From: Endomychus coccineus
Lineage: Eukaryota > Arthropoda > Insecta > Coleoptera > Endomychidae
Reading direction: 5' to 3'
NCBI GenBank assembly: GCA_958510875.1
Contig: OY294068.1
Location: 150,324,388 to 150,388,387 of the forward strand
DNA length: 64,000 bases
Positions 53,906-64,000 of the stretch are shown here, piece by piece. The position numbers and the translations under genes are program-made. Each line of letters begins with the position of its first letter. Position 1 is the stretch's first letter. The notes beneath the pieces are model-generated. The model did no database searches. It was not told the DNA's origin and was given only the letters and a program-made list of their open reading frames with translations.

Positions 53906-55186
53906 TTAAAATCTGGCGCTCGAGAAATCATGATGAAGTTAATTAGATTCTGATCTGTTAGACTTGGAGGAGTGTTGGAGCCGTCGTAAGTAACAATCGC
54001 CAAAAAGTAACAAGGTACGTCACACCGTCATTGATAATTTGTAAGCGTAAACGGATCCATAAGAACCCTTTCTTTCAAATAATGAAATGTGACAAAACTC
54101 GATAGGATTGGTCTTATTTCGACAGGCTTAGATTTAGAGTGCTTCTGTAACATAGCTCGTGTTTCACATCCAACATCCAACTTTTACGTCGCAGTGAAAA
54201 CAGAGAGTAGGCGACGCGTGTTAAACACTGCGGCGTAAGTTTTAACTACTAATATGCGAGATCGAATACGATAAGAGACAAAGTAATTTAACGGTATTGT
54301 AATTGAGGGTAACTTATACGAGGCAAACTGTGTAATTAACTCTGTTATGTACGTACGGAGTAGATAGATTTCACCCAACACCAGTAGACTCTGATGCTGC
54401 ATTTTGGACTGCGGTAAAGAGTTTGTGTTCTCGAATTTATGAGACTCCTTAGCTTGCCAGGAGCTTTAGTCTATGTGTAATAGTCCCTTGTTTAATCAGA
54501 TTAGAGAACTTGTACGTTGCATTGTATAATTGTGAAATGGCAAACGACAATTATAAATGTACGTATTTCAGCATATATGTATATTGAGATGGATGTCTAA
54601 TGGAAGACAATTAGCCATTGACGGATCCAAGGGGTGGGGGGATGAGGGAAATAAAAACAAAGAGTCAAGAGTTCAATTCCTATCAACTTTTCTACTAAAA
54701 AAAATTGTCTCCGTCAATGTTTTGTTATATTATAGGATATTGATTATCGAATTATTCGAAATTCAAAACATTTTTCGATTGGGTTCCTTTGAAGTTTGAA
54801 CCGTAAACGTCATTTGAAGTATTGACGCAAACTGCTGACTTTTGTGTGAGAAATTCTATTCTTTACCGTCTATAACTTTTTGATTCGAAAATTTGCAATA
54901 TCTTCAACAATATTCTGAAATCGCAGTTAATGATTGTGAAATATGAACTCGTACTTTTCATTTCTAAAATTCATAATTCACAAAACGTGTTAATAAGAGT
55001 TACGCTCCCTAATTACTTCAGCAAAAGTTTAACAATAATATTACAATTCAATTTCTACCAGTGACTTAATTACCGACCCGCTTAAAATATTGAAGACCAA
55101 ACTAGAAAACGCTAATATCGAGTTTGATAAAATTGAACAGATGAGACTGAATAACTTGAAATTGTATCTCCGGTGAATACGTCAAG
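53906..55186. other. Unannotated stretch
   Basis: No recognised coding. The short frames at 54184-54402 and 54557-54799 have no domain. Confidence 0.4.
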
Positions 55187-55490
55187 CTATCTCTGTCTCC
55201 CTCCCTCTCCTCTGGCTTTATTGCATGATATAGAGGCTTTGGATGAGAAAGCGGTATGAAGTATACCATCATCTGCAAAGCTGTGGAAATGACAGTTGGT
55301 GACTTCCGAAAGATCGATGATATGGAGCAGAAACAAAGTTGGTGCCAATACAGATCCCTGTGGAACACCAGTGTTAATAGCCATTGTTTCGAAGGACACT
55401 GTCAACCACAACATGGAGTGATCTATCTGTAGGAAAACTAGATATTAAGCGACAAAGTTGAGGCGGAAGTTTCCCAAGTTTCCTGGGTGC
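55187..55490 (-). pseudogene. Non-LTR RT fragment, same family as 10804-12655
   Basis: Minus-strand frame: TMAINTGVPQGSVLAPTLFL with the GVPQGS motif, then SFADDGILHTAFSSKASISC with the FADD box. The same box in the first copy is FADDGKLHTAFSYRAPIPS, which places both in one family. The block before it (PGNLGKLPPQLCRLISSF) is in a shifted frame up to about 55490. The remaining RT is missing. Confidence 0.8.
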
Positions 55491-57320
55491 CAGACAAAAT
55501 TCTTAACCAGATCGATATTCGAAACGTATGTTTCTGATGACCATCATCTACGAGGTACATTTCTATTACAGTATATTTGTTAAATCTTACGTGATGTTTT
55601 CATTAACAAAATATCGATGTCATTTTTATATGACTTAATATTTTTCCATAAAATAACCGATATTTCACCAATTTAGTTGGTCTTCTATGAGTTGAAATTT
55701 GTTGAGTTTTTATTCATAATCAGTGAAGTTGAAAACCCCAGAGCTTCAATTCTCACTAATAAATAACGAATATTTGTATTTGTTGAATATATATCTTTTT
55801 GAAACTAGTGCTTCTACTCTAGCGCCATCTATAATATGGCATTTTTTTACATTGAATTCGTAATCAGCAACCCCAAAACCCCGCGTGGTGTTATTTTTGA
55901 CAAAAAATCAAATAGTTATCGAGTTATTCATTTATAAAAATTAAGAGCAATGAGCGCTTCTTCCGGTTTCACGCAAACGCCATCTACAATTTGGTATTTC
56001 TTTCTATATTGTTAATCAGCGAGCAAAAAACCTTCTAGGTGTGATTTTGGCTAAAAAAGCACCAATAGCTTTCGAGTTATTCAATTTGTTTATTAAATTG
56101 TGTATTAGGAGAAAGGGGACATTTGCCCCATATCTCACTGAGTGCATTATATTATGAAGAGCTAACTTAAAACATTCTAAAAGGTTTCAGGAAAACAAAA
56201 ATTGTATCTTCATTCTTCCTGGCTTTGTACATTTTTAGTTGTCTAAGAATTATTCATGGTTCCTATGTTAGGATAGATCTCTGCTCTTCTATATTTCAGC
56301 AGCATGCATACCTGTACTATTAAATCAAATCTCAGTAGAATTATTAGTAGCATCATTAGAACGATGGAACACACAAAAACTTCAAAACTCAACTGATTCA
56401 CCCCCCAAAGCATTGAAAGGCAAAGTTACTACTCAAAATTTAAACATTCCACTTCATTAGTATGGAATGATATTCAGGTCTTTTGGTCGGGTACTTTACG
56501 ACGAGAGACATTTAAAAACATTTTCCATTGATGAGTATTGAGCTTTCTCTAGTAATCAAGAATAGTTCTTCGGGTTTTGCAGCTTTTAACAATTTCAAAA
56601 TTGAATAGTAACAGTGTTAGTGTGTAGATTTAAACTACGCTTAACACTTGTCACATAATTATTTTCCTCATAACTCATATAGAATGGAAACGACACAATT
56701 TCAATATATTAGAATTCGCAGAAAGTCTGTAAATTGCGGGAAATCTTCAAATTTGACTATTATCCGAATCGATATTGTTCAATAACGAAAATCAGAACTT
56801 TCTTGGAAAAGTTGTCCTTCCAAGGATTTTAATGATAGAAACTGTAATACATTCTTGGTTTGTTGAAAGATCATCTTACAAACTTCATGGGTCATGTAAA
56901 CCCCACATCTAATTAAAGTTATCGTTCATTATTGTCTATATCTGGTGTGAGTTTCAGGGTAGGGTCCCCAGGGGTCGGAGTATCACCGTGAACTCTTTGG
57001 AGAGGCCTTTAGTGCTTTTACCGCAGCTTTCTCCGCTCCATTTACTACTAAAACCATTTGTTAATTACAGTTACTAGTCCACCCTTCTATGTATTAACTT
57101 TCTCACTGTTTTCGTCTTGGGAACTATTCCCCGCCGGTGAGAAACACTGACACGCCAACCTTCAAGAGTTGGAGAGTTTACTTCAATTTAAAATTAAACC
57201 GAGGTTGATGTAGTTATTAGCACTCTCACATTTCATGATTAAACAAATACCATAACTATTTTCCCTACGACAATTAGTACCTACATTTGACCTGAAGTTG
57301 GATTATTTGAAATGTGAAAC
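55491..57320. other. Unannotated stretch, possible decayed non-LTR tail
   Basis: Around 56420-56535 the plus-strand frame SKFKHSTSLVWNDIQVFWSG with TLRRETFKNIF has the look of a very decayed non-LTR C-terminus (WNxLxxxLRxxxTFKxxL). I would not place it further. Otherwise nothing is recognised. Confidence 0.3.
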
Positions 57321-57638
57321 GTGTAACATGGTTCTCTCTTCATGAAATACTATAAAACTTTACTTAAGGAATTTATATTATTCCTAATCCTCAATCTATC
57401 TATTCATTTATTAACAGTGTGGCCATTTAATTTAGAGAACCATGACACGTAGGAGTTTGATTCCAATCATTGATAAGCCAGAACAAACGAGAAAAATATC
57501 ATTGACACTTACCCTTTTATTTCACAAGACACTTAAGATCTTAACACGTTGGAAGGGTAAACGCTAATATTAATCAAATAAATTCGTGCTCAACAACAAC
57601 AATAAAATTTAATAATAAAAATTAAAATTAAATGATAA
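57321..57638. repeat. Dispersed direct repeat, copy 1
   Basis: About 318 bp also present at 63028-63348. It starts GTGTAACATGG, followed by a TATAAAA-like box and GGAATTTAT. Shared blocks include ATCATTGACACTnACCCTTT, CTCAACAACAACAATAAA and TTAAATGAT. The TGTAACA start plus TATA-like box is compatible with the beginning of an LTR, but no matching 3' end was found with confidence. Confidence 0.6.
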
Positions 57639-58785
57639 TGATTATAATAAAAGAATGTCTATGATAATTAAAGATAACAAAAATGAATAATATAATTAAC
57701 TTTATTACTAATAAAAATATAAACTAAGATCAAAATTTAAAGAGAAATAAAACCAAGATTATTAAATTGATACCCAACCAGAATGAACCTAGGGGATCGA
57801 AACTAAATGAACTGATTTAAATGTATTATTGAACTTGAACTTGAATAAAAATTGATAACAGCAAACTTTGATTGAAAATCTAAAACAACTCTGATCTAGC
57901 GAAATCCACCCTTCTTACGAAAAACACTATGAAGAAACTATCAAGCTGAATTAATTGAAATTGTCTTAGTGGCACTTGATTTCTCAAAAGACTAATTCAA
58001 GCTAGAAAAGATAACTGGAGGTTTTAGGCATTGCCCCTGGTATTTGCAATGCGTCCTTTTGCTCAAGAACCAATCTACTATTCGGAAAAGGATCCCTGAA
58101 TTGTTTAATCAATAAGCAGTAAGTTTCCTCTCTTAAGGTCTTCAGTTCAGAATGTTTTTGGTGGGGATTTCTAAATCTATCTGTCCTTTTCTAAATATTA
58201 CTGAATGTACATATTATTTCAATTATAATCAAGACAATATTTAATTACAATTTTCATGACTAGGTACTATGTTACGTCCCGATTTTTCGTGTGACAACAT
58301 TTTTATTAATTATTTAACTTTTGAAAGCAGACATGTAAAACTTCCATATTGACATCAACAATGGGCCTGGAACACCCACTACATAAACATCTCCAGATGG
58401 TTAACATAAAGGTTTATCATGTAGGTGGCATTCGATTCCCGTCCTATATCGGTTATTCATCTTGACAGGCTTATGATTTCCTTTAGAACTATTTGAAATC
58501 ATTGATCATCTTGACAATGCCAACTATGGTATCACACCACCCTCCTTTCAGAGAGTGTGAATTGTCTTATATTTATCCCAGAAATTACTTTTCTCAAGCT
58601 ACATTTGTTATTGAAAACATATGGCAACCCCTAGATAGATTAGTTCTTCGCTTTTAGATATAATTTTACATGAAATTTTAATTTTCTAAGAATGATTTTG
58701 TTTTAAAATATTGAAAATAACCCGTACTAAACCCTTATTACAAAAGTGATATGCTCATAAGAATAAGCCGGCTACTCAGTACGCG
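57639..58785. other. Unannotated stretch
   Basis: No recognised coding or repeat boundary. A TATGTTACG sequence near 58268 is a weak candidate for the right end of an LTR beginning at 57322. Confidence 0.3.
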
Positions 58786-59613
58786 TAAAGGTTACTTCGT
58801 AGAGACGCGAATTGCGAATAACGTTCACATTGGTCAATTTGAATTAAAAAAATTGGCGGGGAAAGATCACCAACGATAGTTTAATTCGCAAGATTTGAAA
58901 TCTGGGGGCGGGAATCTTGAGATAGTTTCAATATTTTGCGAATATTCGCGCGAATTATGGCTCGAGCATGCGCTGCGGGATGAAAATAATAGAGAAGGAG
59001 AAGACAACCTCATCATTATACTTTGTTTACTCGGGTCATTTGCTTATTGGTGTAGCTTCTCTTTCTTTATTTTTATATTATATATTGTTAATTGGTACGG
59101 AATGAATCCTGATCCTGATGAGGTATCTACATTGCAAATTCATATATTTTGGCTAGAAATAAATTTACTTAATGCATTTTTAATACTTTGGTAGCATTCT
59201 CAGTCCATTGCAACACAAACAACATAATTGCATTGAGTTTGCACAGTCTGAAGATGTGAGTGAAAGCTCTCAAATGCCTGCAGAAAAGTCTGCAGATCTG
59301 AAGGAAACAAACCTATTTCTTTTTGTTTTACTACTTTTTAACAATACATAAACAGCAATTGCACGCCTTCGTCGCCAATGAAATAATTCTTCATCCATAG
59401 TATTAGATTGCAAAATAAATTATCATCCAACCATACACAAACAAATAGAAAATGTTAGGTTGTAAATATCACATATAGCTTAGTGAACAATAATATCCCT
59501 AGAATAGTTGCGAAAGTTCGCGAGTATAAGAAACAGGACGCCACTTGCTATTTGCTAATGCGAATATTTACAATTCGCAAATCGCAATTCGCGCCTCTAT
59601 GAATTAACCTTAA
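58786..59613. mobile_element. TIR element with TTCGCAA-type subterminal motifs (828 bp)
   Basis: The left end TAAAGGTTACTTCGTAGAGA then CGCGAATTGCGA is mirrored at the right end (the inverse TTAAGGTTAATTCATAGAGG then CGCGAATTGCGA, ending 59613), 27 of 32 identical by eye. GCGAAT/ATTCGC words repeat near both ends (for example GAATTGCGAATAACG, AATTCGCAAGATTTG, TTGCGAATATTCGCGCGAA, GCGAATATTTACAATTCGCA). Such subterminal arrays are typical transposase-binding sites of hAT, CACTA and MULE elements. The target duplication is not clear, so I leave the superfamily open. Confidence 0.65.
58895..59194 (+). CDS. Unidentified 99-codon frame inside the TIR element
   Basis: Open from an ATG to TAG. The middle has a long hydrophobic run (LIIILCLLGSFAYWCSFSFF, then IFILYIVNWYG), suggesting one or two membrane segments, with an acidic stretch DENNREGED before it. 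No known domain. It may be a chance frame: length and composition give no proof of coding. Confidence 0.2.
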   Translation: MKSGGGNLEIVSIFCEYSRELWLEHALRDENNREGEDNLIIILCLLGSFAYWCSFSFFIFILYIVNWYGMNPDPDEVSTLQIHIFWLEINLLNAFLILW

Positions 59614-59770
59614 CCTGGTCAGTAACTGTACTAGACCTGTAGGTGTACGAGTAGGGTGAGTCAACAATTCCGCGGAATAACATATCACTCTTATTTACAG
59701 AGATACAAAGAAGTTTAATACAAAAGTTGTAAGACATATGGGGGTATATATTTTACAAATATATATAAAT

Positions 59771-59990
59771 TCTTGGGAAATAGGTCACACATATGCTTAT
59801 TATTTTCGTCTCAACCTACGTTTCGGTCTCACGACCATCATGAGAATACGTATTACTGTCTAAAAGGGGATTTCTTAAGCTAATTGTATCAGCACAAAGC
59901 GTTCTTATCGAACCAATTTCAATTAAAAATGCCCACGTCGCCGAAACGAACAGAAACACGAATAATCGAAATTGTAACACATTATTGTTT
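59771..59990. mobile_element. Penelope-like terminus, one-sided copy
   Basis: About 220 bp collinear with the left half of the 40401-41011 element. Shared blocks include GGGAAATAGGTCACA, ACGTTTCGGTCTCACGACCA then TCATnAGAA, and GAAACGAACAGAAnCACGAA followed by TAATCGAAA. The mirrored arm is absent. Confidence 0.7.
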
Positions 59991-60436
59991 TAAGTATATG
60001 AATATGTATCAAGAATTCACTGCTTAGCAGTTTTCTTATAAAATACAAAGTCATTTAAATCAATTTTTGTATACTACTGAAAGAGGTATGAGAGATATGA
60101 ATTTTTAAGAAAAAAATCAGTTTTTTTGAGTTTGAGCGCATGCGCAAAACGATGCTCAATTCTTAAGGTGGCGTTGGATTCCTTGGATAATTTCCCATCA
60201 AATCCATGATTTGGAATATTTTCTTGCCTCAGTAATGCGTTTCTACAGAAGAATTGCCGTTTTTTCATTTTTAATCAATGAAATTACAAAAAAAAATTAA
60301 AAATATTCTAGGCGGCGCATGATTGAAGTATATGGCTTGAAGTTTTGGGAAAGCTAATATTTCCTGAGGTAGAAACCACCTGCAAAATTTCAGCGCAACC
60401 CAAAGACCTCACCTGGGATGAAGTTCGAATAAGACC
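59991..60436. other. Unannotated stretch
   Basis: A 64-codon minus-strand frame at 60074-60268 has no recognised domain. Confidence 0.35.
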
Positions 60437-60800
60437 TTGAATGCGCCATATCTGTGCAACTACAGTTAGTAGAATGCAAGGTTTTCAGTTTTACTTATAT
60501 AGATAGTTTTGTCATTATAGGTATAGTATATAACATTTCTACCAGTTGTAGTAATTTAAATTCGACGTAATATAAAAATAAACGGTGCCAAATCTTAGAA
60601 TGATATATCTGTACAACTACAGTTGCAAGGATGCGAGGTATGTTTTACTTATATACTTTTGTTATTACATAACATTTCTATCAGTTATAGTACTTTTAAC
60701 TCAACGAAATATAAAAGAATAAACGATGCCAAATCTTGAAATGATGTAACTGTGAAACTACAGTTGGTAGAGTGTAAAGTTTTTGTTCATCCTTTTGTCT
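60437..60800. repeat. Tandem repeat, about 2.5 units of about 150 bp
   Basis: Units begin near 60441, 60598 and 60738. Each has ATCTGTnCAACTACAGTTn then a TAGAATGnAAGG-like block, a TTTACTTATAT region, CATTTCTAnCAGTTnTAGTA and AAATAAACGnTGCCAAATCTT. The third unit is truncated. No coding capacity recognised. Confidence 0.7.
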
Positions 60801-61009
60801 TTACGTAATATTTAAAAATCTAAAATAGTAAAACAATATAAGTAGGTACGCATTTTTAAACCTTTAATCTCATCATGACGAATATGTACATTATATTTAA
60901 CTTGTAACATTGTTTTGACTATTATATTTGTTGGTAATATGAAATACACAATTGTTGTACATTGTAGCAAGTTGACTTGGAACTTTGTTCTTGCTTTTGA
61001 GATTCTTGA
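60801..61009. other. Unannotated short stretch
   Basis: No features recognised. Confidence 0.3.
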
Positions 61010-61953
61010 CTAATGGTAGTAGTCGTTGGAACAATCGTCTAGTCCACTTTTTGCCAACTTTGATGCAACCTTTTTGGTATCATCTCCAATAAATGATGCT
61101 GCCACTTTGAACAAGGAAGACATTGTATTGGGTCCAACTGGGGAATTTTTGTACCAACCGTCGAAGTTTTCATGTTTCCAACTTAGATTTGTGGTTAAAA
61201 ATGAAAGGTTGGTTTTGATTTGGTCGCTTCGTTCGCTCATTAATTTTTCAAAAAGCCTCACTGTACACATGTCCATTATTAACCACTTACTCTCTGCCTG
61301 TTTCTTTGATCCCCGTTTGAGCAGTTTCAGAAAATTTGGTTGTGCTCAATTCAGCTAGTTAATTTTCTCCGATGATCTGTTCCATTCACAAATTACTCTG
61401 CACAGGCTGAAGTCCCTTCTCCACCTCTCCAGACCAGTTTTAAATAGCAATATACAATTTTTTTCTCTGCAGACCATCTGGGGTATCTCCATCTCAAAGT
61501 TTAATTATTTTTTGTAATTCTGTTAGTGATAACGCCGAAGCACTTGCTTTTCTCTTCAATGGGTTACGTTGCAACACTCTTCGCATAGCGTTTCTTGCAA
61601 ACCTCGCATTTGTAAATTCTTCGTCCGAAAAAAGGTCAAATTTGCGTTTGCATTTATCAGAAAAATGCTCTTGAGGTTGTTTGGCAGGAGAATTCCATTA
61701 TATTTTAGCAACAACTGTCCTTTCAATTTTCTTAATTTTTCTTACGCATATTAAAGTCATAATCTTCCATAATTAAAGCCAGTTCTCCTACGGGTATGTC
61801 TGCCCTACCAAAAGAATATGCCTTTTCCAAATAGAAGTCGGTAAACTGCTTGCAAGCACTCAGTTCGGATTTCCTATAGTATTTATAGGTGTTAAGTGCT
61901 GAATTTTGACCAAATAATTTGGATATTTTCTTGACTGAAGCGACTCATCTTGC
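61010..61953 (-). pseudogene. Crypton-type (DUF3504-like) tyrosine recombinase pseudogene
   Basis: Minus-strand coding segments in shifting frames, in order. 61953-61732: SVKKISKLFGQNSALNTYKY, ACKQFTDFYLEKAYSFGRAD. About 61730-61630: KYNGILLPNNLKSIFLINAN. About 61640-61500: LFSDEEFTNARFARNAMRRV, LKRKASASALSLTELQKIIK. About 61460-61430: VWRGGEG, the region of the first catalytic Arg. 61360-61010: KRGSKKQAESKWL, CTVRLFEKLMSER, FDGWYKNSPVGPN, ASKLAKSGLDD. This order resembles the Crypton-derived recombinase-like domain in insect and vertebrate genes (ZMYM2-4, KIAA1958 type). The HxxR box expected before the SKLAKSG block is deleted: GDDTKKV runs directly into ASKLAKSG, and the catalytic Tyr is not visible. 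The domain is therefore inactive here. Identification rests on recalled motifs. Confidence 0.6.
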
Positions 61954-63027
61954 ATTCTGTCTTGCCCGCACTGTAGTTCAACAAGGACTGAACACGACTA
62001 AATATTTTTTTTTCCAATTTGACTATAAATGTCACTCAACGACTCTCATAAAATTACAATCAAAATATCATTTAAGTATTTATAGCGTTGTGTGACGCAG
62101 AACGGTGCATAATTTTCTTACCAAACCACTCGACGTTAAACTTAAGTCAGGAAATTTTTTCTCGGCTATGAATATTTTTGAAATTATCCTAGTGATAATT
62201 CAATAAATTATTATAGAATCTAACGTAGTTGAAATTGAAAGTAGTGTGAGTGTGAAATATACAAATATATGTCTTCACAATAATATTAAGAAACAAAAAT
62301 TACTGGTAGTAGTGAACAAAAGACAATAATTATTTCCTCTCAAGGAAAATGGAATAGGAATTTCAGTCGCAATGCGTATAAAAGCAAGGGCACGCTGAAA
62401 GTTTCACGTAAGTCAATTCTTTTAAGCGTACTATCACATTTCTTATTAGAAATGTGATATATGGCCGAGGGTTATAGTGTCTCGGATCGGTTCGTATTTT
62501 TTATGAGAATACAGCGCGTAATCGTGAGTATTTCTATTCACACATGGCAGATTGAATTGGAAATTCTTACCGATATAATTCTATGACAATGCCAGGCCTA
62601 TAGTCCTTCAAGAGATACGTTTTACTTAGTGATTTTCCTTGCATTCTCCGTCATTTTCTTTTGTATAACATCGTCAGCAGTAATGGACGACGTTATTAGA
62701 CCCCAATAACTGCCACCGTTAGCTATCCTGCCGACTCATATATTGGAATATCTTCAAGGCAAATTCCCTTCACATCAGCTCCTCTTAGGTTCAGTACTAG
62801 TAATTCAAAGTGAAGATTGAATCATTAACAATGAGAAATTACATAGCTTCAATTTTACGTAAATACTTTATACGCATACTGTCCTTGAAGTTTTCATATA
62901 CTAAGTGTGTAGTGGACTGTATCTATTGAGATCAATTGATTCAAACTTTTATTGATTATAGTTACAATTAAGTAATCGGATAATCTTTATGCTTCTGCGC
63001 TTGCCTATGACTAACAACAACAGTACG
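61954..63027. other. Unannotated stretch with one hairpin
   Basis: A perfect 12-bp hairpin, TATCACATTTCT / AGAAATGTGATA with a 4-nt loop, lies at 62432-62459. No coding recognised. Confidence 0.45.
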
Positions 63028-63348
63028 GTGTAACATGGAATGCTCTTGATGAAACTCTATAAAAATTTATTTAAGGAATTTATTGTCATTCCTAATCCCC
63101 GATCGTTTTATTTATTGACAGTGTGACCATTTAACTTAGAGAACCTTGACACGATGGAGTTCCATCCCAATCTGTAATTACCCAGAAGGTGAACAATATC
63201 ATTGACACTCACCCTTTTATTCCACAAGACCCGCAAGATATTAACACACTGGAAGGTAAGTGGAAGGGTATATGCTAATATTAATCAGATAATTTCGTAC
63301 TCAACAACAACAATAAATTTTAATAACAAACATTACAATTAAATGATG
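63028..63348. repeat. Dispersed direct repeat, copy 2
   Basis: Second copy of the 57321-57638 repeat, 5.7 kb away and in the same orientation. It ends at 63348, where the tail of the next non-LTR element begins, so that element probably inserted into this repeat. Confidence 0.6.
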
Positions 63349-64000
63349 AGAATAAGAATAAGAATAAGAATATATTTAGTCTTTTCCCGTACAAAGTACA
63401 GATTAGACACGTCTACAAAAACGAGATATAAGTATAATATAGAATATTTCACACAAAAGTACTAAGTTTTTAAAATTTAGAATAAAGTTGAAATAAGATT
63501 AAAATCACGGCATCAGGTTATATTATTACAATGTGTTTCGAAGTGGGAGATTTTGTAAAATATATTTTCTGTTTAAAATATTTTTAATTTGTTTTTAAAA
63601 CTAGCATGTGATAGGCTTGACTTTATGTGACTTGCGAGCATGTTATAGAAAAGTTTACCGGCATATTCGGTCGATTTTTCATAAAATTCATGTTTTGGTG
63701 TTGCAATATATAAGTCATCTTTATTTCTTAAAGGATATTGATTAGAAGACCCACAGGTGGGGTATGAGGATATATTTTGGTGTACGAGCTTTATTATATT
63801 AAACAAGTAAATACTTGTAACTGTCATAATTTTATATCTTTTTAAAATGTCTACGCATGTGTGATTATAAGGAAGATTGAATATAGTTCTCAGAACACTT
63901 TTTTGTAAAATAGAAATGCGCTTGATATCTGTAGCTTGTCCCAATAGTGGGATATTGTAGTTTATTAGTGAGAAAAAATTTGCATAGTAGACCTGTAACA
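63349..64000 (-). mobile_element. Non-LTR retrotransposon 3' part, continuing past the window end
   Basis: On the minus strand the element ends with a short hexamer repeat (AATAAG)n on the plus strand at 63350-63372, a common type of 3' tail. A 3'-UTR of about 200 bp follows, then the ORF tail at 63573. The 5' part lies outside the window. Confidence 0.65.
63573..63944 (-). CDS. Non-LTR ORF2 C-terminal tail, intact over 123 codons
   Basis: MGQATDIKRISILQKSVLRT, IFNLPYNHTCVDILKRYKIM, TVTSIYLFNIIKLVHQNISS, then YATPKHEFYEKSTEYAGKLF-like sequence (IATPKHEFYEKSTEYAGKLF) and FYNMLASHIKSSLSHASFKN with KLKIF at the end. This is the C-terminal region behind the RT of insect Jockey-related non-LTR elements (LQKxxLRxIxxLPYxxxxxxI; KLxNxLPxxIKxxxxxxxFKxKL). 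The Met is not a real start: the coding region continues upstream beyond 63944 toward the window edge. No internal stop. Confidence 0.7.
   Translation of the reverse strand: MGQATDIKRISILQKSVLRTIFNLPYNHTCVDILKRYKIMTVTSIYLFNIIKLVHQNISSYPTCGSSNQYPLRNKDDLYIATPKHEFYEKSTEYAGKLFYNMLASHIKSSLSHASFKNKLKIF

Noticed and set aside
58268..58276. TATGTTACG as the right end of an LTR starting at 57322
   Set aside because: The flanking bases do not give a convincing 4-6 bp duplication, and the second copy of the repeat is cut before this point.

Overview
The window looks like repeat-dominated nuclear DNA of an insect, possibly a beetle or another arthropod with a large genome. It is AT-rich and I found no intact host gene. 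It carries a mixture typical of such genomes: hAT, mariner, PIF/Harbinger and pogo-like DNA transposons, Penelope-like elements with GIY-YIG endonucleases, Jockey/CR1-type and R1-like non-LTR retrotransposons, a Crypton-type tyrosine recombinase, a Helentron-type endonuclease and foldback elements. The species call is inference only. No tRNA, rRNA, CRISPR array or bacterial-type operon was seen.

Layout. 1-3.6 kb: right end of a hAT element, a Penelope scrap, an inverted repeat pair and a TA-flanked TIR element. 4.7-7.65 kb: two hAT copies 20 bp apart. 9.5-12.7 kb: a Penelope-like palindrome and a decayed non-LTR element. 13.7-16.4 kb: a foldback element with internally repeated arms. 16.6-20.3 kb: a rearranged Penelope-like element split by a hAT with an exact 8-bp target duplication. 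22.5-29.7 kb: a non-LTR element split by a foldback element, then a Penelope-like element inserted into another Penelope-like element. 30.4-31.6 kb: R1-like non-LTR remnant. 35.2-39.2 kb: a TIR element, a mariner with a Harbinger inside it, and a second Harbinger carrying a MADF domain. 39.2-44.6 kb: a second foldback copy with about 1-kb arms, holding a decayed multicopy-protein gene, a palindromic Penelope derivative and a solo-LTR-like insertion. 45.8-47.8 kb: Jockey-like element split by a Penelope palindrome. 48-50.5 kb: two opposed mariner remnants and a pogo-like scrap. 51.8-53.9 kb: 128-bp tandem repeats and an intact 201-codon endonuclease frame. 55-64 kb: more non-LTR pieces, a TIR element rich in TTCGCAA motifs, a dispersed direct repeat and the Crypton-like recombinase remnant.

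The genes here do not form a pathway. They are layers of selfish DNA, and the main information is the order of insertion. Where both target duplications survive (8 bp for hAT, 3 bp for Harbinger, about 11-17 bp for Penelope-like elements, 4 bp for the LTR-like insert) the boundaries are firm. The most striking recurring feature is that Penelope-like insertions carry an inverted copy of their own 3' end, in two cases with arms that look identical by eye over about 145 and 314 bp.
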